DNA from: Nocardioides sp. J54
Lineage (GTDB): Bacteria > Actinomycetota > Actinomycetes > Propionibacteriales > Nocardioidaceae
DNA length: 33,538 bases
NCBI RefSeq assembly: GCF_000519005.1
Contig: NZ_JAER01000045.1
Location: 1-33,538 of the forward strand
Reading direction: 5' to 3'
The position numbers and the translations under genes were made by a program. Of the stretch, positions 5,916 to 14,339 are shown piece by piece (within the stretch, counting starts at the first letter, position 1; each line of letters opens with the position of its first letter). The notes beneath the pieces are model-generated. The model was not told the DNA's origin. It saw nothing but the letters and a program-made list of their open reading frames with translations, and did no database searches.

Positions 5916-6353
5916 GTGCACCTCCCCCTCCCGACACCGCCGCGCCTCCCGCAGCGCGTCGTCGTGGCGGGCGGGCAGAGCCCCCTGCTGACGTCGCTCC
6001 TGGAACGCCTCGCCGCCACGCTCGACGTGCCGCTGGTGACCCAGGGCGACCTCACCTCCCGCGAGGAACTCGAGCTGCTGGCCGCCTTCGACGGGTGGGT
6101 CACCACCGGCGAGACGTACGACGTCCGGTCGGTCCTGCTCGACCGGGCGGACCTGGTGGTCGTGGTGTCGGCGGACGAGCCCGGCACGCTGCGCAGCCTC
6201 GTGCGGCGGACCGTCCGCCGGATGCGGGCGGACGCCGCTGCGGAGCCGGACCTGGCCTGGGTCGACGCGCTCCCGCTCTCGCACCCCGACCTCGAGGTGG
6301 TCCGGCTCGCAGGCGCCGACGCCGTCGAGCACTGGCTCGCGTCGCTGCACTGA
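5916..6353 (+). CDS. Small FlaR/adenylate-kinase-like protein with degenerate P-loop
   Basis: The gene encodes about 145 residues from GTG 5916 (leaderless, see the promoter entry). The protein starts with a beta strand, RVVVAGGQSPLLTSLLERLA, where FlaR/adenylate-kinase-like P-loop proteins carry GxxGxGKS/T. Here the loop is GGQSPLLTS, without the Lys. Later segments still resemble that family: FDGWVTTGETYDVRSVLLDR (compare W-V-x-x-G-N-Y-x-x-V-R), then ADLVVVV and LVRRTVRRMRA (lid-like arginines). I infer a former nucleoside-kinase fold that has lost ATP binding or uses another ligand. It diverges from gatC and converges on the kinase gene. Function unknown; family assignment is tentative. 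Confidence 0.6.
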   Translation: MHLPLPTPPRLPQRVVVAGGQSPLLTSLLERLAATLDVPLVTQGDLTSREELELLAAFDGWVTTGETYDVRSVLLDRADLVVVVSADEPGTLRSLVRRTVRRMRADAAAEPDLAWVDALPLSHPDLEVVRLAGADAVEHWLASLH

Positions 6354-6381
6354 GCCGTCCCGGAGCGCGCCCAGCGCGGTC

Positions 6382-8463
6382 TCAGCGCCCCGCGGCGACC
6401 AGGATCGACCCCCGCTCGTCGACCTCGGCGTCGACCTCGACCCGGCCGTCCTCGGTGAACGCCTTCCCGCGCCGCACCAGGCGGCGGGCCTCCGCCGTGT
6501 CGCGGTCCACGAGGACCAGGTCCATCCGGCCGTCACCGTCGGTGTCGGCCCCGACCGAACGGGTCCGGTCCAGGCGCAGGTCGACGACCTGGGGCCGGCC
6601 GGACTCGGCGAGGCCGCCGTCGGCGGCGAGGAGGGTGACCACCTCGATGCCCCCGTCGACCGCGCGCAGCGCGACGACGTCGGCGTCCCCGTCGCCGTCC
6701 ACGTCGCCGACCACCGGGCGGGTGTCGCGCAACGACCAGTCGGCCCGGAACCACTCCTCGTCCGCGGCGAACCGATCGCCCTCGGAGCGCAGCACGCCGA
6801 CCTCGATCCCGCCGCCGTCCGCCGGCACGACGCCGACGAGGTCGACGTTCCCGTCGCCGTCGGCGTCGCCGGCACCGAGCCGGACCTCGGCGACCCGGAC
6901 GCCGGGCACCCGGGCCCAGCGCACGGGCTTCGCGAACCGCTCGCCGTCCGAGAGCGCGACGTCGACCCGCACCCCGTCGTCCACGTCGCGGGCGAGGGCG
7001 AGGTCGTCGCGGCCGTCGGCGTCGAAGTCCCCCGAGACCACCTTGAACTCCTCCGGCAGGGCCAGTCGCGCCCACCGGGTCGCGGGGTCGAAGCTGCCGC
7101 CGGTCGACGCGGCCACCCGCACCCGGGAGGGCCGGACCGCCGCGACGTCGGCGCGGCCGTCGCCCGTGTAGTCCCCGCGCACGACCAGGGCGTCGCCCCA
7201 CGCGGTGCCCGCCCAGGTCTGCTGCTGGCCGAACCCGCTGGACGTCCGGTCGTCGGAGAGCAGCACGACGGTCTCGTCGGCGCCGTCGTCGAGCAGCACG
7301 GTGTCGTCGAGGCCGTCGCCGTCCACGTCCGCCACGGCGACCGGCCCGGCTGCACGGGAGCCGCTCTCCCCCGTCCCGGGGCTGTCGGACGCGGTGCTGC
7401 CGGACGCCGTCGGCTCACCCGGGTCGCCGTCGCGCAGCAGGCTCCACGCCAGGCCGCCGCCGACGCCGACGAGGACTGCCAGTGCGACGAGGGTGACGAC
7501 CAGCAGCCCACGCCGCGGCGGCCAGTCGGGCTGGACCGGGGTCGGTGCCGGCAGCGGCGAGGGGTACGACGCGACCTGCGGCACCTCGAAGGTCGACGGA
7601 GCGGGCCGGTAGGCCGGCCCTCCTCCATCGGCCGGGAACCCTCCTGCGGCGCGGACCGCCCGCAGGTGCGCCGCGGCCGCGGCGGCGGAGGGGTGGCGGG
7701 CGGCGGGGTCCTTGGCCATCGCCCGGGCCAGGAACGCGTTGAGCTGCGCCGGCGCACCGGGCAGCTGCGGGACCGGGGCGAGCTCGTGCTGCGTCGCGAG
7801 CTGGACCGGCCCTCCGTCGTACGGCGGCCGCCCGGTGAGCAGGAACCAGAGCAGGCAGCCGAGGGCGTAGACGTCGCTGGCCGGGGTCGCGGGCTCGCCG
7901 CGGAAGCGCTCCGGGGCGAGGTAGGCGTAGGTGCCGGCGACGACGCCGCTGTGGGTGAGCGCGGACTCGTCGTCGCGGGCGATGCCGAAGTCGCAGAGGT
8001 AGGCGTGCACCTGGTCCTGACCGGCGCGGAGCAGCACGTTGTGCGGCTTCACGTCGCGGTGCACGACCCCGACGGCGTGGGCGTCGGCGAGCGCGGAGGC
8101 CACCTGTGCGGCGAGGTCGAGGGCGGTGTCGACGGACGGGACGCCCTCGCGCGCGATGCGGGCGGCGAGGTCGCCGCCGGAGACGAACTGGGTGGCGAGG
8201 TAGAGCACCCCGTCCTGCTCACCGTGGCTGTAGACCTGGATGATGTGCGGGCTGTCGCTGCGGGCGAGCACCGTGGCCTCGCGCAGGAAGCGCTGCCGGA
8301 ACTCCGGCTCCTCGGCGAGCTGGACGGCGAGCACCTTCAGCGCGACCCGCCGGCCCAGGCCCTCCTCGACCGCCTCGTAGACGACACCCATCCCGCCGGC
8401 ACCGAGCTGCCAGGTGATCCGGTAGGGGCCGATGGTGTCGCCGACGCCGAGGAACCGTGCCAC
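6382..8463 (-). CDS. Receptor Ser/Thr protein kinase with extracellular FG-GAP/VCBS-like domain
   Basis: This 693-residue protein starts GTG 8463, with GAAAGG seven bases upstream. Residues 12-270 are a PknB-type kinase: glycine loop GAGGMGVVY, Lys43 (ALKVL), Glu62, HRDVKPHN 135-142, DFG 158-160 and APE 183-185, all intact. A Pro-rich juxtamembrane stretch leads to one membrane helix at about 319-343. The outer part (~375-690) holds six DxDxDG-type loops (DVDGDGLDD, DYTGDGRAD, DFDADGRDD, DADGDGNVD, DVDGDGDAD, DTDGDGRMD). These are typical of FG-GAP/VCBS beta-propellers that bind calcium. It probably senses an extracellular ligand or calcium and signals by phosphorylation inside. The usual PASTA repeats are absent. 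Its ligand and substrates are unknown. Confidence 0.9.
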   Translation of the reverse strand: MARFLGVGDTIGPYRITWQLGAGGMGVVYEAVEEGLGRRVALKVLAVQLAEEPEFRQRFLREATVLARSDSPHIIQVYSHGEQDGVLYLATQFVSGGDLAARIAREGVPSVDTALDLAAQVASALADAHAVGVVHRDVKPHNVLLRAGQDQVHAYLCDFGIARDDESALTHSGVVAGTYAYLAPERFRGEPATPASDVYALGCLLWFLLTGRPPYDGGPVQLATQHELAPVPQLPGAPAQLNAFLARAMAKDPAARHPSAAAAAAHLRAVRAAGGFPADGGGPAYRPAPSTFEVPQVASYPSPLPAPTPVQPDWPPRRGLLVVTLVALAVLVGVGGGLAWSLLRDGDPGEPTASGSTASDSPGTGESGSRAAGPVAVADVDGDGLDDTVLLDDGADETVVLLSDDRTSSGFGQQQTWAGTAWGDALVVRGDYTGDGRADVAAVRPSRVRVAASTGGSFDPATRWARLALPEEFKVVSGDFDADGRDDLALARDVDDGVRVDVALSDGERFAKPVRWARVPGVRVAEVRLGAGDADGDGNVDLVGVVPADGGGIEVGVLRSEGDRFAADEEWFRADWSLRDTRPVVGDVDGDGDADVVALRAVDGGIEVVTLLAADGGLAESGRPQVVDLRLDRTRSVGADTDGDGRMDLVLVDRDTAEARRLVRRGKAFTEDGRVEVDAEVDERGSILVAAGR

Positions 8464-8535
8464 GGTCGCGCCTTTCGTGCGGGGACCCGGGCCTCCCAGC
8501 GTAGTGTCGCGCGGCCGGTTCGGCAGCGGGTCGGG

Positions 8536-9615
8536 TCAGCCGAGGTGCCGCGCCAGGAAGCGCTCCGTCCGCTGCATGGACAGCTCGAACTGCGGACCGA
8601 AGGCGTGCCCCTCGCCGGGGTAGGTCCGCAGCGTGACGTCGACGCCGGCGGCCCGCATCAGCCGTGCCGTCTGCCGGCTCCAGCGCAGGGGGCAGCTGTC
8701 GTCCAGGGTGCCGTGGTGGATCAGCACCGGCTCGGTGATGTCGCCGAAGTAGGTGCGCGCGCTGATCCCGGCCCAGAAGTCCGGGTTGCGCCGCGGCTCG
8801 TCGTACCGGCGCAGGATGCGCGACGACAGGCTGTCGCGGCCGGGGTCGTTGCGGATCCAGCGGTCGAAGTTGTCCACCGCGTCCGAGCTCACCGGCGCGA
8901 AGACGACGCCGGCGCGGACGAGGCCGGGCTGGGCGACCAGGGCGTTGTAGACGACCCCGCCGCCCATGGAGCGGCCGACCACGGCCATCCGCTCGTCGTC
9001 GACCGGGCCGCGCCAGCGGCGCAGGGCGTGCACGGCGTTGATGACGTCCTCGGTGTAGCCCATCCGCATGTCCATCCCGTCGCTGCGGTCGGGGTCGGAC
9101 GCGGCGTGGCCGCGGTAGTCGACGTGCAGCACCACGTAGCCGCGGTCGGCGAGCCAGGCCCGCTCGCGGGTCATCCCCTGCCCGTTCACGTAGACCGCGG
9201 GGTCGATGTAGCCGTGGGCCAGCACCAGCGCGGGGAACGGCCCGTCGCCCGCGGGGACCGCCAGGCGTCCGGAGACGGTGAGGTCACCGCTGCGGTAGGT
9301 CACCTCGTACTGCCGCTGGGTGGCGGTCCGCAGCACCTCGGCGCCCAGCCGCAGCCGGCCGCCGTTGAAGTCCTTCTGCGCCAGGGCCGGCAGCGAGACC
9401 CGGTGCGGGACCGGCGTGGCCGAGGCCGACGGAGACGACGGGGACGAGGGCTCGGCTGCCGCCGGGGCGTCCGGGGTCGTCGTCGCGGAGGCTTCGGGGC
9501 TGGAGGCGTCCGGGCGCGGCGCGTCGTCCGTCGGGCCGGAGCACCCGGCGAGCAGCACGGCGACGAGGACCGCCACGAGGGTGGCGGCCGGGACGGCCGG
9601 TGCGGGCGACCTCAC
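8536..9615 (-). CDS. Lipoprotein alpha/beta hydrolase (prolyl-oligopeptidase-like S9 fold)
   Basis: This 359-residue protein starts GTG 9615. A signal peptide ends in lipobox LLAGC (Cys25), so it is predicted to be anchored outside the membrane. A Ser/Pro/Ala-rich linker follows to about residue 70. The hydrolase core has the oxyanion-side HGY (134-136), the nucleophile elbow GRSMGGG (Ser216), an acid in HHGTLDDSCP (Asp305 or 306) and the catalytic His337 in GEGHAFG. This arrangement fits dienelactone hydrolase/S9-type esterases or peptidases; the substrate cannot be told from sequence. It lies 32 bp downstream of ligA with a hairpin between, so it is probably a separate transcript. Confidence 0.85.
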   Translation of the reverse strand: MRSPAPAVPAATLVAVLVAVLLAGCSGPTDDAPRPDASSPEASATTTPDAPAAAEPSSPSSPSASATPVPHRVSLPALAQKDFNGGRLRLGAEVLRTATQRQYEVTYRSGDLTVSGRLAVPAGDGPFPALVLAHGYIDPAVYVNGQGMTRERAWLADRGYVVLHVDYRGHAASDPDRSDGMDMRMGYTEDVINAVHALRRWRGPVDDERMAVVGRSMGGGVVYNALVAQPGLVRAGVVFAPVSSDAVDNFDRWIRNDPGRDSLSSRILRRYDEPRRNPDFWAGISARTYFGDITEPVLIHHGTLDDSCPLRWSRQTARLMRAAGVDVTLRTYPGEGHAFGPQFELSMQRTERFLARHLG

Positions 9616-9626
9616 CCGACCAGTGT

Positions 9627-9646
9627 GCCCTGCGCCGGAGCAGGGC
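9627..9646. terminator. ligA terminator hairpin
   Basis: A perfect 7-bp stem GCCCTGC / GCAGGGC with a 6-base loop lies immediately after the ligA stop codon (minus strand), between ligA and the hydrolase gene. No T-tract follows, as is common in high-GC actinobacteria. Confidence 0.5.
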
Positions 9647-9647
9647 G

Positions 9648-11741
9648 TCAGGACACGGCGTCCGGCCCGGACTCCAGCAGCTTCTTGAAGCCGTCCTCGT
9701 CGAGGATGGGGACGCCGAGCTGCTCGGCCTTGTCGGCCTTGGAGCCGGCGTTCTCGCCGACCACGACGAAGTCGGTCTTCTTCGACACCGAGCCCGCTGC
9801 CTTGCCGCCGCGGGAGAGGATCGCCTCCTTGGCCGAGTCGCGGGAGAAGTCGACCAGGGAGCCGGTCACCACGACGGTGAGGCCCTCGAGGGTGCGCGGG
9901 ACCGACTCGTCGCGCTCGTCGGCCATCGCGACGCCGGCGGCGGTCCACTTGTCCACGATCTCGGTGTGCCAGTCGACGCCGAACCACTGGATGACCGCGG
10001 CGGCGATGGTGGGCCCGACGCCCTCGGCGGCCGCGAGCTGCTCCTCGGTGGCGGCGCGGATGGCCTCCATCGAGCCGAACTCGGCGGCGAGGGCACGGGC
10101 GGCCGTCGGGCCGACGTGACGGATCGACAACGCGACCAGCACCCGCCACAGCGGGACCTGCTTGCGCTCGGCGAGGTTGGCCAGCAGCTTCTCGCCGTTG
10201 GCGGTGAGCTGCGGGCCGTCCTCGTCCTTGCGGGGCGCGCGGGTGAACAGCGGCGCGGTCAGCAGCTTCTCCGGGGTGAGGTCGAAGATGTCGCCCTCGT
10301 TGGCGATGGCGCCGGCGTCGAGCAGCGCGACCGCCGCCTCGTAGCCGAGGCCCTCGATGTCGAAGGCGCCGCGACCGGCGACGTGGAAGACCCGCTCGCG
10401 GACCTGGGCGGGGCAGTGCTCGTGGTTGGGGCAGCGGCGGTCCTTGTCGCCCTCCTTCTGCTCCACCAGCGCGGTGCCGCAGGCGGGGCACTCGGTCGGC
10501 ATCTCCCACTCGGGCAGGCCGTCGGGTCGCAGCGCGAGCACGGGGCCGACGATCTCGGGGATGACGTCGCCGGCCTTGCGCAGGATCACGGTGTCCCCGG
10601 GGCGCACGTCCTTGCGCTTGACCTCGTAGCCGTTGTGCAGGGTCGCCATCTCCACGGTGGACCCGGCGACCTTGACCGGCTTCATCACGCCGTACGGCGT
10701 CACCCGGCCGGTGCGCCCGGTGTTGACCTCGATCCGGAGCAGCTCGGTGTTGACCTCCTCCGGGGGGTACTTGTAGGCGATCGCCCAGCGCGGGGCACGG
10801 CTGGTGGAGCCGAGCCGGCGCTGCAGGGACACGTCGTCGACCTTCACCACGACGCCGTCGATCTCGTAGGGCACGATCGAGTGGCGGTTCTCGCCGGCGT
10901 GGGTGATGTAGCCCTCGACGTCGGAGAGCGTCGGCACCACCCGGACCTGCCCGGACACCGGCAGGCCCCAGGCCGCGAGCGCCTGGTAGGCCTGCGACTG
11001 CGCCTTCGGCTCGAAGCCCTTCCGGGCGCCGATGCCGTGGCAGACCATGCCGAGCGCGCGGGTGGCGGTGACCCGCGGGTCCTTCTGCCGCAGCGAGCCC
11101 GCCGCGGCGTTGCGGGGGTTGGCGAACGCGGGCTTGCCGGCCTCGGTCATCGTCACGTTGAGCGCCTCGAACGCCTCGACGGGCAGGAACACCTCGCCGC
11201 GCACCTCGACCAGGTCGGGCACCGGGAACTCGTCGGTCCCGGTCAGCCGGTGCGGCACCGAGGAGATCGTCTTGACGTTGGGGGTCACGTCCTCGCCCGT
11301 GCGGCCGTCGCCGCGGGTCAGCGCCCGGACCATGCGGCCCTTCTCGTAGAGGATGTTGATGGCCAGGCCGTCGACCTTGAGCTCGCACAGCAGGGCCGCG
11401 TCGCCCGCGCCCTCGCGCGCGAGCCGGGCGTGCCAGGACGCCAGCTCCTCGAACGAGAAGGCGTTGTCGAGGCTCTCCATCCGCTGCAGGTGGTCGACCG
11501 CGGTGAACTCGGTGGACACCGCGCCGCCGACCTTCTGCGTCGGCGAGTCCGGCGTGCGCAGCTCGGGGAACTCCTCCTCCAGCGCCTCGAGCCGCCGCAT
11601 CCGCTGGTCGAAGTCGGCGTCGGAGAGCGTCGGGTCGTCGAGGACGTAGTAGCGGTAGCGCGCCTCCTCGACCTCCTCGCTGATCGTCGCGTGCTCGTCG
11701 CGGGCCTCGGGCGGGACGGCGGGGAGGGCGGCGTCGCTCAT
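9648..11741 (-). CDS. ligA: NAD-dependent DNA ligase
   Basis: LigA seals nicks in replication and repair using NAD+. It is 697 residues, standard length. An N-terminal Ia domain (RYRYYVLDDPTLSDADFD) contacts NMN. The adenylation domain carries the nucleophile Lys122 in CELKVDGLAI. The OB fold is followed by a Cys4 zinc finger (Cys418, 421, 437, 443), helix-hairpin-helix repeats and a C-terminal BRCT domain (~610-690, LEGLTVVVTGSL). ATG 11741 is chosen; an in-frame ATG at 11750 would add three residues, and neither has a clear ribosome site. It diverges from the TetR gene at 11961. No unusual residues seen. Confidence 0.97.
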   Translation of the reverse strand: MSDAALPAVPPEARDEHATISEEVEEARYRYYVLDDPTLSDADFDQRMRRLEALEEEFPELRTPDSPTQKVGGAVSTEFTAVDHLQRMESLDNAFSFEELASWHARLAREGAGDAALLCELKVDGLAINILYEKGRMVRALTRGDGRTGEDVTPNVKTISSVPHRLTGTDEFPVPDLVEVRGEVFLPVEAFEALNVTMTEAGKPAFANPRNAAAGSLRQKDPRVTATRALGMVCHGIGARKGFEPKAQSQAYQALAAWGLPVSGQVRVVPTLSDVEGYITHAGENRHSIVPYEIDGVVVKVDDVSLQRRLGSTSRAPRWAIAYKYPPEEVNTELLRIEVNTGRTGRVTPYGVMKPVKVAGSTVEMATLHNGYEVKRKDVRPGDTVILRKAGDVIPEIVGPVLALRPDGLPEWEMPTECPACGTALVEQKEGDKDRRCPNHEHCPAQVRERVFHVAGRGAFDIEGLGYEAAVALLDAGAIANEGDIFDLTPEKLLTAPLFTRAPRKDEDGPQLTANGEKLLANLAERKQVPLWRVLVALSIRHVGPTAARALAAEFGSMEAIRAATEEQLAAAEGVGPTIAAAVIQWFGVDWHTEIVDKWTAAGVAMADERDESVPRTLEGLTVVVTGSLVDFSRDSAKEAILSRGGKAAGSVSKKTDFVVVGENAGSKADKAEQLGVPILDEDGFKKLLESGPDAVS

Positions 11742-11851
11742 GGAGGACATCTTGCCGGTCCGCACCGACATCCCGGCGCTCGGCTGCCCGGGCGCGGCAC
11801 CGATGTCGGTGGTGTGCGGAAGAGTCGGGAACACATCAGCAGGAAATCGAG

Positions 11852-11903
11852 TTGACGAAACGAAACAGTTCCGTACTATCGTTGTGGAACGAAACCGTTC
11901 CGT
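11852..11903 (+). promoter_or_regulatory. TetR/MFS promoter with two operator-like repeats
   Basis: A sigma-70-type promoter TTGACG (11852-11857) - 16 bp - TACTAT (11874-11879) precedes the TetR gene. Two direct copies of ACGAAACNGTTCCGT lie at 11860-11874, filling the spacer and touching the -10, and at 11889-11903, just past the expected start. Copy 2 extends into the inverted pair GGAACG / CGTTCC. This placement suits autorepression by the adjacent TetR protein; binding is inferred. Confidence 0.75.
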
Positions 11904-11960
11904 TTCATCCGTTTCGTCTGTGTCATCTGTGTCGTCCCACTCCCGACCCCGAGAGGTGTC

Positions 11961-12563
11961 ATGGTCCCCCGTCTCCACCGCCACGAGGCGTCCAGCCGTC
12001 CCCGCGTCGAGGGCGACCGCGAGCAGGAGATCCTGCACGCAGCGCTCGACGTGCTCGCGGACGTCGGCTACGACCGCCTCACGATGGACGCGGTCGCGAC
12101 CAGCGCGAAGGCGTCGAAGGCGACGCTCTACCGCAAGTGGGAGAGCAAGGCCGCCCTGGTCATCGACGCGCTGATGGCGGAGAAGACCCCGTTGCAGGCG
12201 CCCGGTGACACCGGCAGCCTGCGCAGCGACCTGCTCGCGACCTTCTGCAGCGCCGGCGGCCTCGCCGACGGCCACCAGGTCGCCGTCCTCGGCAGCGTGA
12301 TCACCGCGATCAGCCGGGACCCCGAGTTCGCCGCCGCGTTCCGCGAGCGCTTCATCGCGCCCAAGGTCGCGATCGTGCGCGAGCTCTACGAACGCGGCCG
12401 GGAGCGGGGTGAGGTGCGCGACGACGTGGACCTCGACCTCGTCGCGGCCGCCCTGCCGGGCATCGTCCTCCACCGCATCTTCCTGCTGGGCGACGAACCC
12501 TCCCCCGACCTGATCGCCCGCGTCGTCGACCAGGTCATCCTCCCCGCCGTGACCCGCGGCTGA
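11961..12563 (+). CDS. TetR/AcrR family transcriptional regulator of the adjacent MFS exporter
   Basis: This 200-residue protein starts at ATG 11961, with GAGAGG a few bases upstream. The N-terminal HTH spans about residues 22-66 (ILHAALDVLADVGYDRLTMD ... KATLYRKWESKAALV), the usual TetR layout with the Y-R-K-W recognition helix. The C-terminal ligand domain ends ...RVVDQVILPAVTRG and resembles the TetR_C_16-like class. The MFS gene starts 38 bp after its stop, so the two are likely co-transcribed from the operator-bearing promoter. Inference: it represses itself and the exporter until a toxic substrate binds. The ligand is unknown. Confidence 0.92.
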   Translation: MVPRLHRHEASSRPRVEGDREQEILHAALDVLADVGYDRLTMDAVATSAKASKATLYRKWESKAALVIDALMAEKTPLQAPGDTGSLRSDLLATFCSAGGLADGHQVAVLGSVITAISRDPEFAAAFRERFIAPKVAIVRELYERGRERGEVRDDVDLDLVAAALPGIVLHRIFLLGDEPSPDLIARVVDQVILPAVTRG

Positions 12564-12601
12564 CGCAACCTCCCTCCCCACCCACCCGAAGGAAACCCTC
12601 C

Positions 12602-14254
12602 ATGACCGACGTCGAACCGCTCGACCCTGCGCGGACGACCTCCGCCGCAGAGCCGGAGGTCACCGCCCCGAAGCACGCCGGGCTCGCGCTCGTGCTGATC
12701 CTCACCGCCCAGCTGATGGTGGTGCTGGACTCCACGATCGCCAACATCGCGCTGCCCTACATCGGCACCGACCTCGACATCTCCCAGGCCAACCTGACCT
12801 GGATCGTCACCGGCTACGCCCTGGCCTTCGGCGGCCTGCTGCTGCTCGGCGGCCGCCTCGGCGACCTGTACGGACGCCGCCGCCTCTTCATGGCCGGGCT
12901 GGCGACCTTCGCGGTCGCCTCCCTGCTCGGCGGCGTCGCCGCCAACGAGGCCATGCTCCTCGGCTCCCGCGCCCTGCAGGGCGTCGGTGCCGCGATGGCC
13001 GCCCCCGCCGCGCTCGCGCTGATCACCACCACGTTCCCGGCCGGTCCGGCGCGCAACCGCGCGATGGCCGCCTACGCCACGATGTCCGGGGTCGGCGCCG
13101 CGATCGGCCTCATCCTCGGCGGCTGGCTCACCGGCCTCGACTCCTTCGTCGGCCTCGACATCGACGGCTGGCGGATGACCTTCCTCATCAACGTGCCGAT
13201 CGGCCTGGTCGCAGCCGCCGCTGCCCCGCGGTTCCTGCAGGAGTCCGAGTCGCACCCCGGTGAGATGGACGTCCCGGGCGCCATCACCGGCACGCTCGGC
13301 CTGCTCGGCATCGTCTTCGGCCTCACCCGGGCCGGCGAGGAGGCCTACGGCTGGGACCACGCCCAGACCATCACGTCGCTGGTCGCCGGCGCCGTGCTCC
13401 TCGTGGCGTTCGCCGTCATCGAGACGCGCGTCGCCCACCCGCTGCTGCCCGTGCGGATCTTCGCCAACCGCACCCGGGCCACCAGCTTCGCGGCCATGAT
13501 GATCGCGCCCGCCGCGATGTTCGCCATGTTCTACTTCCTGAGCCTGTTCATCCAGCAGATCATGGGCTTCAGCCCGCTCCAGGCCGGCTTCGCGTTCCTG
13601 CCGTTCTCGGTCGGCATCGTGATCGGCGCCGGGCTGGCGTCCAACCTGGTCGCCCGGATCGACGCCCGCTACCTCGCCGGCGTCGGCACGCTGCTGGCCG
13701 CGACCGCGCTGTTCATGTTCTCGCGGATCCCGATCGACGGCTCCCCCGACGCGGTGCTCGCCGCGCTGGGTGACGGCGGGGCCGACATCAGCTACTGGGC
13801 GCACGTGTTCCCGTTCGTGGTCCTGATGGCCGTCGGCATGGGCCTGACGTTCGTGCCGATGACCCTCACCGCGGTCCACCACGTCCGCAGGGAGGACTCC
13901 GGCATCGGCTCCGGCGTGCTGAACACGATGCAGCAGGTCGGCGGTGCCCTGGGCCTCGCGACGCTGAGCACGGTCGCGCTGCACTTCAGCAACGAACAGG
14001 CGCGCGAGGTCGCGGGACCGATGGCGGACGCGATCGTGGCCGGCGGTGGCGACCCGAACGCGGTCGTGCCGGGCACGGACCTGTCCTTCCTCGAGGCCGC
14101 GGTCTTCGGCTCGGCGTTCCCGGAGGGCGCGGTGAACGCCTTCCTCGTGGCTTCCGGGCTGATGCTGCTCGCATCCGCCGTGATCTGGACGTTCCTCAAC
14201 GTCAAGCACACCGAGCTGGCGACCGACGCACCCGAGGGCGTGCACGTGGGCTGA
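12602..14254 (+). CDS. DHA2-type MFS drug exporter (EmrB/QacA-like)
   Basis: This 550-residue protein starts at ATG 12602, with GAAGGAAA upstream. It is a 14-helix MFS drug:H+ antiporter. The first helix contains VVLDSTIANIALP, the D-x-T motif of the DHA2 family. The loop after helix 2 has GGRLGDLYGRRR (motif A). The fifth helix has a GAAIGLILGGWLTG motif C typical of exporters. It pairs with the upstream TetR gene as a classical inducible efflux unit. Substrates cannot be read from the sequence. Transcription should end at the strong hairpin at 14279-14315. Confidence 0.92.
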   Translation: MTDVEPLDPARTTSAAEPEVTAPKHAGLALVLILTAQLMVVLDSTIANIALPYIGTDLDISQANLTWIVTGYALAFGGLLLLGGRLGDLYGRRRLFMAGLATFAVASLLGGVAANEAMLLGSRALQGVGAAMAAPAALALITTTFPAGPARNRAMAAYATMSGVGAAIGLILGGWLTGLDSFVGLDIDGWRMTFLINVPIGLVAAAAAPRFLQESESHPGEMDVPGAITGTLGLLGIVFGLTRAGEEAYGWDHAQTITSLVAGAVLLVAFAVIETRVAHPLLPVRIFANRTRATSFAAMMIAPAAMFAMFYFLSLFIQQIMGFSPLQAGFAFLPFSVGIVIGAGLASNLVARIDARYLAGVGTLLAATALFMFSRIPIDGSPDAVLAALGDGGADISYWAHVFPFVVLMAVGMGLTFVPMTLTAVHHVRREDSGIGSGVLNTMQQVGGALGLATLSTVALHFSNEQAREVAGPMADAIVAGGGDPNAVVPGTDLSFLEAAVFGSAFPEGAVNAFLVASGLMLLASAVIWTFLNVKHTELATDAPEGVHVG

Positions 14255-14278
14255 CCTCCCACCCGCGTCGCACGCACG

Positions 14279-14315
14279 ACAGGGCCCGCCGGGGTGATCC
14301 CCCGGCGGGCCCTGT
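14279..14315. terminator. Strong bidirectional terminator hairpin
   Basis: A perfect 16-bp stem, ACAGGGCCCGCCGGGG / CCCCGGCGGGCCCTGT, with a 5-base loop lies between the convergent exporter and DJ-1/PfpI genes. It can serve both strands. Only a short TTG follows on the plus strand, as usual in high-GC genomes. Confidence 0.9.
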
Positions 14316-14339
14316 TGCGTCCTGGCCTGCGGCGCGACG

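Noticed and set aside
2537..6353. Very long plus-strand open frames opposite gatB, gatA and gatC
   Set aside because: They are high-GC shadow frames with Val/Gly/Arg/Asp-rich composition and no domains. The opposite strand holds clear GatB, GatA and GatC. Only the last part from 5916, beyond gatC, is a credible gene.
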